From positions 888,001-952,000 of the forward strand of contig JAZAYU010000175.1 of NCBI GenBank assembly GCA_038501625.1: a DNA stretch of 64,000 bases, in the 5' to 3' direction. Every line of letters starts with the position of its first letter. Within the stretch, counting starts at the first letter, position 1. The DNA is from Corbicula japonica (taxonomy: Eukaryota; Mollusca; Bivalvia; Venerida; Cyrenidae). Of this stretch, positions 1 to 10,713 are shown one piece after another. The translations under genes and the position numbers were made by a program. The notes under the pieces are model-generated. The model worked only from the letters and a program-made list of their open reading frames with translations, searched no databases and was not told the origin of the DNA.

Positions 1-113
1 CGAAAAGATAAACAATGGCGATGACAGTTTCATGCTCCTACAGAACGGTTATAAGGAGACACCGCTAAGCACTCTGATCTAGACCACGACTTATTTATCA
101 TAAGCTGATGTAT

Positions 114-1232
114 GTTGAAGCGTAACATTTTTCCCGCAATGGCCTCTTCCGAGCGTTATTGCTAAAAAAAATAAAGCGTTAAGATACCTTTTTACTTTGT
201 TATTCAATTCATTTTAACTTCAACAGTAGTATATCAAAAATCAAAACACTTTCACCGTACCGTTTTTTTTTATTTTTACAAATTTAAATTAATTTATTAA
301 AAACGCATGTGCTAAAAAAGGTTTTTTACGCGCCGGTACGCGCATATGGAACAATTTTGTCCAATTTTTCATGAATGAAATAGAATGAAAAATAAATGAA
401 CAAAAAGATAGTTTTAATTCCTACACAACGCAGTTTACGGGGAAAAAAATTGATGACAGACAATTAAGTTAAATGCACATACGCAATCAAAGTGCTATGC
501 TGAAACCTCAATTTGTTACCCGCAATGGACTTTTCCGAGCCTATTTTACCAGAAAACTAAATCGTTAAGATACCTTTTTTATTTTGTTTTTCAATTTATT
601 GGAATTTCAACAGTAACATATAAAAAATTAAGACACTTTCACCGTACCGATTCTTTTATCTTTACACATTTATTAAAAAAAGCGTCTGCTAAAAATAACT
701 TTTTATTACGCGCCGGTACGCGCATATGGAACAAATTCGTCCAATTTTCATGAAGTAAGTACAATGCAAAATATATGTACAGAAAAATATTTTTTAATTT
801 CTAAACAACACAGTTTACAGGAAAAAAATCAGATGACAGACAATAAAGTTATATGCAAATAAGCAATCGATAAAACGTCACTTTTTTACCCGCATTGGCG
901 TTGTTCGAGCCTATTTTGCAAGAAAACTAGATCGTTTAGGTATGTTTTTTATTTTGTCATTCTGTTACTTTCTACATCAACAGTAACATATCAAAAATTG
1001 AAAAACTTTCACCTTACCGTTTTTCTTATTTTTCCAAAAAATATGAAAAACTCGTCTGCAATAAGTTAACGTTTTACACGCCGCTCCGGCCATTCGGAAC
1101 AGATACGGCTCATTTATAATGAATCAAACACTAAGAATAAGATATGGGCGGAAAGAGAATTTAATTATCTACACAACAAAATTTACAGAATAACTATCGG
1201 ATGACAGACAATAAAGTTATATGCAAATAAGT
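114..1232. repeat. Tandem repeat, about 3 units of 370-386 bp
   Basis: Three diverged direct copies can be anchored on the motif CCCGCAATGG/CCCGCATTGG at 133, 519 and 889, giving spacings of 386 and 370 bp. Each unit also has a shared segment with CAACAGTA and TTTCACC motifs, and the first two share CGCGCCGGTACGCGCATATG. Each ends in a GATGACAGACAAT block (about 452, 832 and 1201). There is no coding potential. The array may continue to the left of the window, although bases 1-113 do not match the unit. Confidence 0.8.
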
Positions 1233-1480
1233 GACCGGCGAGATGATTCCAGAAGAACGCCGCTAGGGCGCGCGTTTACGGTGATTTACGTGACGTCAGA
1301 GGAATACTGACGTTGCTATGCAACGCGGGACGTCAAACTCTATCAACCTGCCAAATTTCAAAATGATCGGACAACTTTTATATTTTACAGTCAAAGGTAT
1401 CGACCCACCTTAATAGTCAAAGTTGGAAGTTTATCTTTTTGAGTAAAGAAAATTATCTTTCATTTTTGATCGGTTTAATT

Positions 1481-1989
1481 AAGGATTGAATGTTATTTTC
1501 GTGCGTTTCATCGATGTATGAAATGTCAGTTGCCGAACATCTAATTTGCATAAAGGTGTTTATGTACAAATTCAGGGCACTTGTTTGGCTGTTTTTAGGG
1601 CCGAATATGGGCCCCATTCCCCTGTCAAAATAGTATGTTTTTTCCCCTATTTCAGAAAAAAATTCCCCTAAAAAATCCAAAAATATATAAAATTGAAAAA
1701 AATTAATTAAAAAGTAACTCAATTGTTTTATTTGTAAGTCTACAGTCACAAAATATGCTAGATAATATAATATGAGGTAGAAAACAATTTTTTGAGTGTG
1801 TGTGACCCTTTAGTCAAAAAATGTGTATATGACTTAAAATTCCCTTTTTCGTCTTAAAATGACGCGAAATTCCCCTTCCTGCGGGTATGGGTACCTGTCC
1901 CCGAAAGTTTTCTAGTGCCCTGAAATTAGATGTAAGGCAACTGACATTTCATACATCGATGAAACGCACGAAAATAACATTCAATCCTT
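1481..1989. mobile_element. Foldback element with 53-bp perfect inverted arms
   Basis: Bases 1481-1533 and 1937-1989 are perfect reverse complements over 53 bp. Just inside the arms is a second inverted pair, CAGGGCACT (about 1573) and AGTGCCCTG (about 1913), which bounds a G/C-run-rich core with several GGGCC and CCCCT motifs. This looks like a non-autonomous foldback or hAT-like element, possibly one inserted in another. The open frame across it (1453-1749, minus) is low complexity and is not a gene. Confidence 0.65.
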
Positions 1990-3308
1990 ATAATTACAAC
2001 CGACTATTACATTTTATTTATAACCTTTGACAAACTTTTTATGCATTTCTATTTACGATAGATGTGGTTTACTTTGCGCGGAGTAATACCATCGGCTTGG
2101 ATGATTCAAATTTCTACGTTACAAAATGACCGATTTCAAACCGCGATATTTTTACAAATGTTGATTTGTTGACTCCAGTGACACTTTTCCTTTAAAAATA
2201 ATTATTGAGTCCAATGACTTTTACAAATAAAAATAATATAAAATCTTCAAAATGGAAAGAAAATTCATAGAAACTCATTGCGAATAAAACAGAACAAGCG
2301 AAAGCTAATGAGCGACAAAATGTACATACCGAAAATCGGTCCCGATCAATATATCCACATGCATTGTTCCTTCTCATTTACTATAATTTAAACCCTATCC
2401 CTACACTTTTGATGAAAACGAAGCTCCCTGCTGCGGTATAAGAATGAAACACTTTCAAATTCTAGTCGTTACATACGTATACCACGGTAAACACTTCTAG
2501 CATCTTCGGGTCTTGTCCAAATGTTGTAATTGTTTTTATTTAATCCTCCAATTCTTTAAAATATTTTAAACATAAATCCTTTATCTGACAGAATCAATCA
2601 TGGCGCTTAGAAATGTAAACATTTGTTCGATTACGTCACAACTTAGATATCTACTATATGACGTAGTGAGTTATGCTCTATCGTGACGTAACTGCTTACT
2701 TAAAATTTCCCTCTTCATTATTGATTTAGTGCTCGTTTAATTGGGAGTGAAATAAGGTATGTAGAGTTGTAGACTTTGAATGATGGCTTGGCAGGGCAAA
2801 TAAACAGTCAATGATAAATATTTATCAAAAGTAGTCCGATACGACTTCATTGAGAAATGAAACGCAGTCACGTGACACTTGTTAGCCAATCAGATTTGTA
2901 ATATTTTGTAAAACGTTACAAGGTTGTAATTGTTTGAGAATGGATAGAGCTATAATAATGTAGACAACAGGTGTAGCGGTCATAAATCTATTACTCACGT
3001 TTAATTATGTCAGTTTGGTTCTATCTATTAAATTAATGATGAATTCATTTCTTATTTGATCTCGCGATATTGATTTATTAACATCTACTTTCTAAACAGA
3101 TAATGTGTTATGCCTTCATTTCTATAATTCGATGTTCGCGACATTTTGTGAAGTAAAATAATGATAAAAACAGTTCATTCACACAGCTGAAAAAAAGAAA
3201 ATACTTATTGAGAATATCCAATGCGTTGTGTTCGTTATTAATTAAAATATCAAAGTGATGAAGCGTTTATATCTATAGAAACGACATAAGTGTTTGTATT
3301 AAGATATT
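1990..3308. other. Intergenic, no gene seen
   Basis: AT-rich sequence without splice-flanked coding segments, recognisable repeats or RNA genes. The short open frames here are composition artefacts. Confidence 0.5.
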
Positions 3309-3342
3309 CGGATATCCGTTCGGATCGTTCAACGGATATCCG
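3309..3342. repeat. 12-bp perfect hairpin
   Basis: CGGATATCCGTT (3309-3320) and AACGGATATCCG (3331-3342) are exact reverse complements around a 10-base loop. The arms contain the nested palindrome GGATATCC. Confidence 0.7.
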
Positions 3343-3377
3343 GATCCCAAATTCAGGATATGTTGACATCTCTAATT

Positions 3378-3870
3378 TTGTTTCAATATTTCGGCCAGTT
3401 GATATCTTGGTGGTTTCAATATCCCAGCCAATACAGAGTTGGGTATTGTTCAATGCCCCAAGGATACTACCTGCTTTTTTTATTTTGCCTTTGGCGTTGT
3501 CTGTGATATGCAGGATTTATATTCTCCGATACCCTGTCAAAATTCTATTTTGTTTAGTTCCGCCCACTGCTTTCTTGTTTAGGGCAAACCCATTTTTATC
3601 TGAGGACCGTACGCCGCTGATCATGGAATGGTTTTAAATTGAAAATACCGCAATGAAGGTTCCATGTTCAATGCCATATGCATACCATCGTTTGGGATGG
3701 ATCAAAATGATAATGTTTATTGGTGTAAATATTGAGTTGCGCTTAATACCGGGCTAGGCGGCGTGGGCAATAATATGCATTTCCATTATTGCCCATGAAC
3801 AGGCTCTATCAAATTATGCCTGCAATATTTCCGTTTTTGTCGTGATCGATGGTTTTCAGAGTTTCCTTTT
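3378..3870 (+). repeat. Dispersed repeat family A, long copy
   Basis: This ~490-bp segment recurs in the window: 55,870-56,265 in the same orientation and 47,825-48,235 inverted. Diagnostic blocks are TATCCCAGCCAATA, TTTGCCTTTGGCGTT, TGCAGGATTTATATTCTC and the 3' block TGCATTTCCATTA-TGCCCATGAACAGGCTC. The 115-residue open frame at 3290-3637 lies inside this repeat and is not a gene. Confidence 0.8.
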
Positions 3871-5018
3871 CATCTATTACAATATCAATCAACATTGTGA
3901 TCCTTAGTTCGTCTATAAATCAGCTTAATGTCAATTTCATGCATTCATTGATATCAACAGCCCTGAAAATAAGGTGGTCGGTTATCGTTGCCTAACCAAT
4001 CTAGCAGGAAGAAATTTCAAAGTCCAGATTCTTTCGACAGCTTTTGGAAAATATTTTGAAAATATTTCCTTTTCATTTTTTAAGAAGAGAAGTCAGTAGG
4101 TATCATATTCTCTATGCGGCCAATTTCTTCAAGGCCTTATAGGCCAAGCACTCTAGCAACCTTCAATTTTTCTAGAACGATTCACATCTTACGTGAAATC
4201 ATCGCGTAATATTAGTTTTAATATTTGCTAAAGTTATATCAGACTAGTTTCGTTTCGATATATGCACGTCACGGTCATAGTTTTGACATTTTACTTGTTT
4301 ACTGGATATTTGGAAAGAAATAAGCTGTTATTTTCTCGTAACTAATTAAATATTTTGTTCCCATTTTTACAATATATTGTCATTTTTACCGCATAATGCT
4401 TATTCTAACACGACTCCACGTTTTTCACATTGAATTTACAGTGATTTATTACACGATAAATCACCGCGCGTAGGCATGGCTATTCCTTAATACCGGTATA
4501 AAAGTATCACGTGAAAATTGCATTTTTCGCTGGGATTTCATTTCGCGCATGTAAGATAGCACATAATAAGCGAAATTCTTACCCGCGCGTAATATGATGA
4601 TACCACAGTAGTAGAATAATAATTATTTTATATATTAATATAAAATACTGTATTATTTTCCGCTATTTTGAGGCAATGTTAATGTGACGTAAATGCGCCA
4701 TTTAACGACGTCACGTCATTTCCGTTTTTTAATTGTTATTCCCTGATGAAGGTTTTAAACCGTTGGAATTACAAATACGGTTCGAACGACGACTGGAGAG
4801 TGCTGGATGCGCGCTTGGATGGACATGTATTCAAGTTTGTTTTTCAATTTTTGAATTATTATCAATTTTTGAATTATAGAGATGTTTAGCGAGCAAACAC
4901 TAACTGACGACCTTGTAACACATTTGCGTTTATTACAACGCGCTTAAATTGGGTTAAAATTATTTCGATTGCTCAGTCAGTTATGTCGAGTTAGAATTGA
5001 AATAATCAATAGCTTCCG
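3871..5018. other. Intergenic with short palindromes
   Basis: No gene is seen. A self-complementary motif of the form GTGATTTAT-N-ATAAATCAC occurs at 4441-4464 and recurs at both ends of the palindrome starting at 5019, so this 0.7-kb stretch may be one element with palindromic ends. Confidence 0.4.
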
Positions 5019-5149
5019 GTGATTTATTGCAGGATAAATCACGGGGCGGAGTTCAGTTGCGTAGATATATATCACTCGGGGTTACTTCCCTCTTGATATA
5101 TCATTACGCATCTGAACTCCGCCCCGTGATTTATCCGGCGATAAATCAA
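5019..5149. repeat. Imperfect palindrome (hairpin) of about 130 bp
   Basis: The left half (GTGATTTATTGCAGGATAAA, then CACGGGGCGGAGTTCAG) is mirrored on the right by CTGAACTCCGCCCCGTGAT and GGCGATAAATCA. The central part holds inverted GCGTAGATATAT/ATATATCATTACGC-like arms. The minus open frame at 5072-5281 only reflects the palindrome. Confidence 0.75.
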
Positions 5150-5364
5150 CGAATGCCTTGACACGCGCTTTATCATGTTGACAATTGTTAAAATATCGTA
5201 TAACATGTCATGGTTTGAGAACCATTTGCAAATGTTTAAAAAAAAAATTATGGGTAATGCATAGGTAAGTGAAAATTGCACACAACCTGCCTACGAAATT
5301 AACAAAAGAGAGAGGAAATAAGATGAATATAAAAATTATTTTCCAGTGTTCTATTATTACAGGT

Positions 5365-5560
5365 TCTATACAGACTGTTGTTAGAAGTTGAGGAACTTCT
5401 GCTTCATATTCTTGCTAGCAACAAAGTATTGCGGGAATTGAGACAGCTGTTTGTACATGTACAACGGACAAGTGAAATGGCGCCGAAATAAACTAAGCAC
5501 AGATGTTTATGTTATTCATCGTGATTGCATTCCTAGTAACCCTGACAAAGATGTTTTTCT
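5365..5560 (+). pseudogene. Decayed Ly6-like last exon
   Basis: This stretch aligns by eye with the last coding exons of the two Ly6-like genes at 10,505 and 18,701. Shared segments include the TGTTG-AGA-GTTG-GGAACTT start, TTCTTGCTA-CAA, GTACATGTACA, and GTGATTGCATTCCTAGTAAC followed by TTTCTAAACCTG. The cysteine codons that define the family are mostly destroyed and the frame is broken. No matching first cysteine exon was found upstream. It is a dead third member of the tandem array. Confidence 0.7.
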
Positions 5561-5660
5561 AAACCTGCTTTCCAACACTACACACTACAACCCTTTTTAT
5601 AACGATACATTTCAATTCTTCAGATGGTTCGCAACAGGACAATTAGTTGTTTTTCTTTAA

Positions 5661-6714
5661 AGAAAGATTAACTTTGAATCCGTACTAAGAATAAAACTGG
5701 TCGAAAAGTAAAAGAAGTATGTTTGTTACCCGTTTTAACAGCTCTGTCTGGGAAAAGTGAAGTAATAGGTACATGTACATTGATTTTCGTTCTCATATCT
5801 TATATGCGAATAATCACGTAGTAACTTAAGGAAAACTATGTTGGTTTAAATGTATTATATTACATGTACTTTTTATGTACAGGATATTGGGTTTGAAGAT
5901 CAATTCAAATATTAAATCGTCAGTTTTAAAATTGTATCACAAACTATAAGAAGCGTTGAAGTAAATGCAGTTAAGATAATAAATAGATTATACCATATTC
6001 AATAAACGAAGATAGATTGTTTTGTTTTGTTCTGAATAACTTTAAGTAATTTAATGGTACGATTTTGGCAAAGAATAAGATCTGCAGTTAAATATTTCTT
6101 TTATTTATCTTTTTAATATTTTTGTTTAAATTGCTGAAACGTAAAAAGAATGTGCGTGACGAATACAAATTGATACTGTGTGCCACATCAATTCTGAATG
6201 AACTGAATATTTTGAAAAAAAAATGTTGATATTTTAATGATCAGTTTCAGATTTTCGGCTTTGAATTTTAATTAACTGCTGTAGGCAGTTAAAACCCATA
6301 TTATGTTTCACTTTAATTTGTCAGACTTTTGCCTGTTAATTTAAAGTAAATGTAGAATACATAATATATCTAACGTTTAACTACTTTAAATAGCCAGAAT
6401 TGATAAAACAGGGATTAGAGACCTAAGTCTCTAATCCTAAGCATGTGATTTGATGAAACGAATACCATAAGTATCCATATCTGCTAATCAGTGATTGAGA
6501 TTTAAGTCTGGTCTCCATTCTATGTTTTATAATATTGGGTCCAGTCTGGATACACATCTTCTACTGATTTAACAAACTGCACACAAACAAACACATGCAT
6601 TATCATTTACTGTGATCAAACTAATTTTAGGTCAATGTATTCAGAATAGTACATAAAGAAAGTCATTGATATTAGTTTGGGTGATAAATGATATTACCTC
6701 TACATCGGAAACGT
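5661..6714. other. 3' flank of degenerate unit C
   Basis: Non-coding sequence. Parts at about 6,030-6,240 and 6,415-6,570 match the flanks downstream of the two intact Ly6-like copies (11,815-12,000 and 12,110-12,260; 20,030-20,170 and 20,385-20,460). Confidence 0.5.
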
Positions 6715-7065
6715 TTTTTTTATTGATAACAGTACTGACTATATGCACGGGGAGAATGTTTACGGTCGCCACACTGCACAAATAGTGCTACTGTGAATTA
6801 AAAATGATATTGCCTCTACCTAGGAGCGATCCCGCACTGACACGGCGACAACGCCTAGCCCTGGGATCCCAACGAAGCCACCAATTGAGCTAACCGGGAC
6901 AACCCCCAAAACGGTTAAACGGATAGCCCTGATATAAGTTATCATCACTACAGGATATCGAATAGGGTGTTTCTATTGATAACAGTCCTGACTATGCGCG
7001 GGGAGACCTTTTACAGCCGCCACACCGCACAAATAGTGCTACTTTGAATTTCAAATAATATTCCC
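6715..7065 (-). repeat. tRNA-derived SINE, body-head-body
   Basis: Read on the minus strand, a tRNA-like head with box A (GGTTAGCTCAATTGG) and box B-like (GTGCGGGATCGCTCC) motifs lies between two copies of the body with TATTTGTGC-GTGTGGCG. This is the same family and the same head-to-tail order as the plus-strand array at 35,776-36,390. It interrupts duplicated unit C. Confidence 0.8.
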
Positions 7066-7559
7066 TATTCGTTTTTTTTTTTAAATCGAAATGAGAATTT
7101 AACGTAATTTTGTTACAGTAACTTATATCGAAGACAGAAAAAACGAATAAAACATATTTGGAGTGGTCTCATTTAGAACTCACAGCCTTCTTGTACAGTC
7201 AAACAACACGATTACCTTACTGGGACCACAGCACCAAAAGAATCATATGTTATAACATGTTTGTGCCACGACAAATTTATTGCCTTCAAGGTGTTTATAA
7301 AATTTCATATTTATAACAGTACTTCTATGATTCACAGATCAGGAAAAGGAGATTATTCCATCAGTTCGTGTCATTGTTTACGTAAGGTTTTAGCATTTCA
7401 AATCGCTGCATTTCGTTAATGGCACCGGAAGTATGCCTTATCCATAAGTAAACTGTAAATAGCGTCGTATCATAAATTTCCCGAAATGGATGTTTTCAAC
7501 GATGACCGAAATGGTAGAATCAGCGTAGATCTACGATGTTTCAAAATGAACAGCCAAAA

Positions 7560-7890
7560 GTAGAGACGAAAAATGAAAAAGGGTAAAAATACCAAGTAAT
7601 AAAATACTTCTGGACCATAGAGAGTTATCGAAAATATGAACTCGATGGGTTACTCTTTGGAATATTCTGTGCCGAAACGATTAGCCACTGGGACTTAAAA
7701 TGTTCTGTGGTACACCAACCTCTTACTTGTCTCAACAGGTTCTGATTTAAACAAACAAGTATAAGTTGTCATGGTGAATTAGCTCCAACCCACCAATTCA
7801 CGCGACAATGCTGCTTGCATAAACACATAAACTTATAAAAGTCAAGAGGATAATACTATTGTCAAGCAAATAGGAACGTAAAAAAAACGG
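7560..7890 (+). repeat. Dispersed repeat family B
   Basis: This contains the family-B blocks: a GAGACGAAAAATGAAAAA-type start, GATGGGTTACTCTTTGG, AACAGGTTCTGATT and ACAAACAAGTATAAGTTGTC, ending near TGTCAAGCAAA. Other copies lie at 15,725, 18,385, 20,470, 20,735 (inverted), 33,090, 37,990 and 45,445. No coding capacity is evident. Confidence 0.75.
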
Positions 7891-8429
7891 TGTTTAGCCC
7901 AATGACTTTGGAGTCAAATCAGCAAAAATATGATGACTGGAATAACAGAAACAAATCGAGCTTGTTTGTTATAAACACAACAAACCAATTAGAAACACAA
8001 CTTTCAATTACGATAACATTACTTCGGATTTACAGATTGTTGAAAATACACCGAAATATTGTGATTGTTCAATTTTAAAATTTTGCTATCGACCTGTCGA
8101 TTATATCGTTACAGGGAATCTAAATGTTAAAAAAGATATTATGATTTGTCCTATAATTTCCAAAGGTCCGAAATATAGAATTCCTTAGGACATCGACTTT
8201 AATACCTGTCGTGCAGAAATTTTAAAATTTTAGAGTCTTTAAGCTCCTTTTGCAAAAAATGGTGCAAACGAAAACCTGCTGAGCATAATATTCTTTCTAA
8301 TAGAAAATAAACTCAATATGATTGACACTCGTATATCATTCTATATATAAAAGAACCATAGCTTTATTACCACCACGACCTCGTTTTAACTTTCGTCATT
8401 TGAACAGGGGATTTCAAAACTTTCACAAC
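7891..8429. other. Intergenic, no gene seen
   Basis: AT-rich spacer between a family-B repeat and the reverse-transcriptase remnant. The 62-residue frame at 7890 has no recognisable similarity. Confidence 0.5.
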
Positions 8430-9470
8430 AATTTTAACACCTGCTGAAAAGGCTTTAAACAATGTAATTATAGTGACATTGACGTATACACTATTTTAAT
8501 GTTCAAACTGATGAGCATAATAGCACTAATGCTTATACACTGACTTCTTCATCTAAGAGTGATATTGTTACTACACACACTACAAATTACAAAATTTAGA
8601 ATCAGTGTTGAGCCGAAATAAGACAAAGTACCTACTATGTATTGGTTGCCTAAAATGCACAAAACACCGTACAAAGCAAGATGTATTGCAAACTCTATTT
8701 CTTGCACAACTACGAAATCATACTTGCTCTTAAAATTTTGTCTTACAGCTATAAAAGATCATGTGATTAGTTATTGCGAAAAGGTTTTTTAAACTAGATC
8801 TACTAGCAACACTTTATTTTGGTCTATAAAAATTCAAATGACGTGTTAAAAAAGCTTAAATCAGATAATTTTCAGGCGTTCTGTTTGTCTAATTATAATT
8901 TCTCTACTCTGTATATTTCTCTCCCTCATAATTTAATCAAAGACAAGCTAACCAATCTCATTGCAACAAACGTTTGCTAGAGAAAATAAAACCGTTATCG
9001 CTTGTAATGAACATAGAGCATTTTTACAGATGGTTCTTATGATAATTATACTTTATGGACCTGTCAAGATCTTAACGAGGCGCTCACATTTTTATTGGAT
9101 AATATTTATGTGAGATATGGTACCTCTAATTATAAACAAGTAATAGACATTACAAGGGGTACTAATTGTGCACCCCTTGTTGCTGATCTGTTTTTATACT
9201 GTTATGAAAGTATCCTTAAACAACACCTCGAGGTACCTTATTGATTTGTTGAATATAGATAATAACCATTTTCCATCTCTGGTTAATAAAATTAACCCTC
9301 ATGAACTAGAACTTGATAAAGCAAGCAAACGTTCCCGATCTTAATCTTTCCATTGATAATGGATACGTTACTACTAAAATATATGATAAAAGACGATTTT
9401 AATCTCAATATAGTAAATATAGTAAATTTTCCGTTTTCAGACGGCGTTGTTCCTCGTGCAACATCTTACG
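8430..9470 (+). pseudogene. Reverse transcriptase remnant (Penelope-like type)
   Basis: Conceptual translation across several frames shows a conserved order typical of RT proteins abundant in invertebrate genomes. It starts with a PAEKALNNVI block near 8,440. Next come YWLPKMHKTPYKAR near 8,640, NYNFSTLYISLPHNLIKDKL near 8,890, TRGTNCAPLVADLFLYCYE near 9,150, and DLNLSIDNGYVTTKIYDK near 9,340. Stops and frameshifts are frequent, and the catalytic YxDD-type segment is not intact. The copy ends abruptly near 9,470, where the Ly6-unit repeat begins. The class is inferred from motif style; a related non-LTR family is possible. Confidence 0.7.
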
Positions 9471-9688
9471 GGGTAAACATTGAGTTTCGCTCACCATGTT
9501 CTGTGCGGTGTGGATTATAATTTAATGAGTAATGAGCATTGCCATTATTAGCTCACGAACTGGCTCAATCAAACCGAGCCTGCAATATTTTAATATTTGG
9601 CGTCTTCGGAGGCATTCAAAAATCATTTTCATTGTTTTCATTGGGACTGTTTGTAACATAAAAAGTTTCCTATTAATGTATTTTTCAG

Positions 9689-10713
9689 ATGCGGAAGCAT
9701 TACAGTGTTTCTCGTGTACAGATTGCAGCGATCCGTTTGACGTAAAAGATGCTTCCGTTATCACCTGCGCAAACTCCTGTTCGAAAAGCAAAGTAGAAAA
9801 CAGTAGGTATCTGTCTTAATATCCTTAAAGAGATCGATTTCTTAAGGGCTTACTGGACTCCTCCCAAGCATGTTCATCGATAAAAAGAAAATTATCAAAA
9901 TCTCAATAATGGCAAAATGCCGTTCTATGAAACTTTGCAAAAATGAATGTTACTAATGTATCTTTATTTTGCATACAGTAAGACACGTTAGAAAGTACAG
10001 ATCTCGCTATTTTTTTACTGTGTCTTACCATATGAAAAATAAAGATACATAAGTAACTTTCATTTGTGCAAAGTTTCATTTAACGGCATTTTGCCGTAAT
10101 TGAGATTTTGATAATTTTCTTTTTATCGATGAACGTACTTGAGAGGTGTGTGGTAAGCCCTTAAATGTCTACGAAGCGCTTTATTCCGCCAGAAAAGGTG
10201 AATAGTAGTTATATGTTTTTTATTAAAATATATACGTCTTGCTTTGGTCCAATATATGCACGTCATAGGAAAGGTTTCTTAGGTGTATTTAGTTGTAACC
10301 ATATTGGAAATAATTTACAGTTGTTTATTAGTTTCTCTTAATGTATTGGGAATATTTACCCATTGACAACATAATTGAAATTTTACCGCGAAATGCATAA
10401 CAAGTAATGTCTTCTCGTCTGCATTACTCTTCGCAGGTGACGCTTCTAAATAATGCGAACAATTGTTAAACTATCACTTTTGGTAACCTTTTCTTATATT
10501 GCAGGTGTTAAACAGTCTGTTGAAAGAGGTTGTGGAACTTGTGCTTCAGATGCTTGCTACGAACAAAATTTGCGCATGCTAGTCGAAACACATTCATGTT
10601 CATGCACAGCAGACAGGTGTAATGCCGCCGAATCGTACATGTACACACCCGAGATGTTTAGGTTCGTCGTCGTGAGTGCATTCCTAGTAAACATGCGAAA
10701 CCTGTTCTTCTAA
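9689..10713 (+). CDS. Ly6/uPAR-domain protein, copy A (partial, 5' exon not found)
   Basis: There are two coding exons. Exon 9689-9802 follows a TTTTTCAG acceptor and ends at a GTAGGT donor. Exon 10505-10713 follows TTATATTGCAG and runs to a TAA. Both junctions are phase 1 and join in frame. The product has a first-finger motif LQCFSCTDCSD, then ITCANSC, GCGTC, and the family-typical ending CSCTADRCNAA. Eleven cysteines are seen. The tail FRFVVVSAFLV is a hydrophobic stretch ending the protein, as expected for a GPI-anchor signal. Known Ly6/uPAR proteins are small secreted or GPI-anchored three-finger-fold proteins that bind receptors or channels. The signal-peptide exon must lie upstream (phase 1 donor) but I could not identify it. 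Copy B at 17,741 is a close paralogue. The exact ligand is unknown. Confidence 0.8.
9846..10160. mobile_element. TTAA-flanked MITE with ~145-bp inverted repeats
   Basis: The element begins GGGCTTAC and ends GTAAGCCC, flanked by TTAA at 9842-9845 and 10161-10164. Terminal inverted repeats extend about 145 bp each, including the shared stretch GTTCATCGATAAAAAGAAAA. It lies in the intron of Ly6-like copy A. The paralogous intron of copy B at about 17,890-17,910 lacks it and shows the uninterrupted site, which confirms both the boundaries and insertion after duplication. TTAA targets fit piggyBac or Kolobok-type mobilisation. Confidence 0.88.

Larger units (their letters stand above)
5345..7560 (+). 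repeat. Duplicated unit C (degenerate copy of the Ly6 unit)
   Basis: Segments match units A (9,475-12,690) and B (17,560-21,200) in the same order: Ly6 exon remnant (5,365-5,560), the downstream block with GTGACGAATACAA (about 6,158), the block with AAGCATGTGATTTGATGAAA (about 6,440), and the block at 7,106-7,560 matching 12,380-12,690. This supports an old tandem duplication. Unit C has lost exon 2 and gained a SINE at 6,715-7,065. Confidence 0.75.

Noticed and set aside
3290..3637. 115-residue open frame
   Set aside because: Lies in dispersed repeat family A, which occurs elsewhere with the frame broken; no domain.
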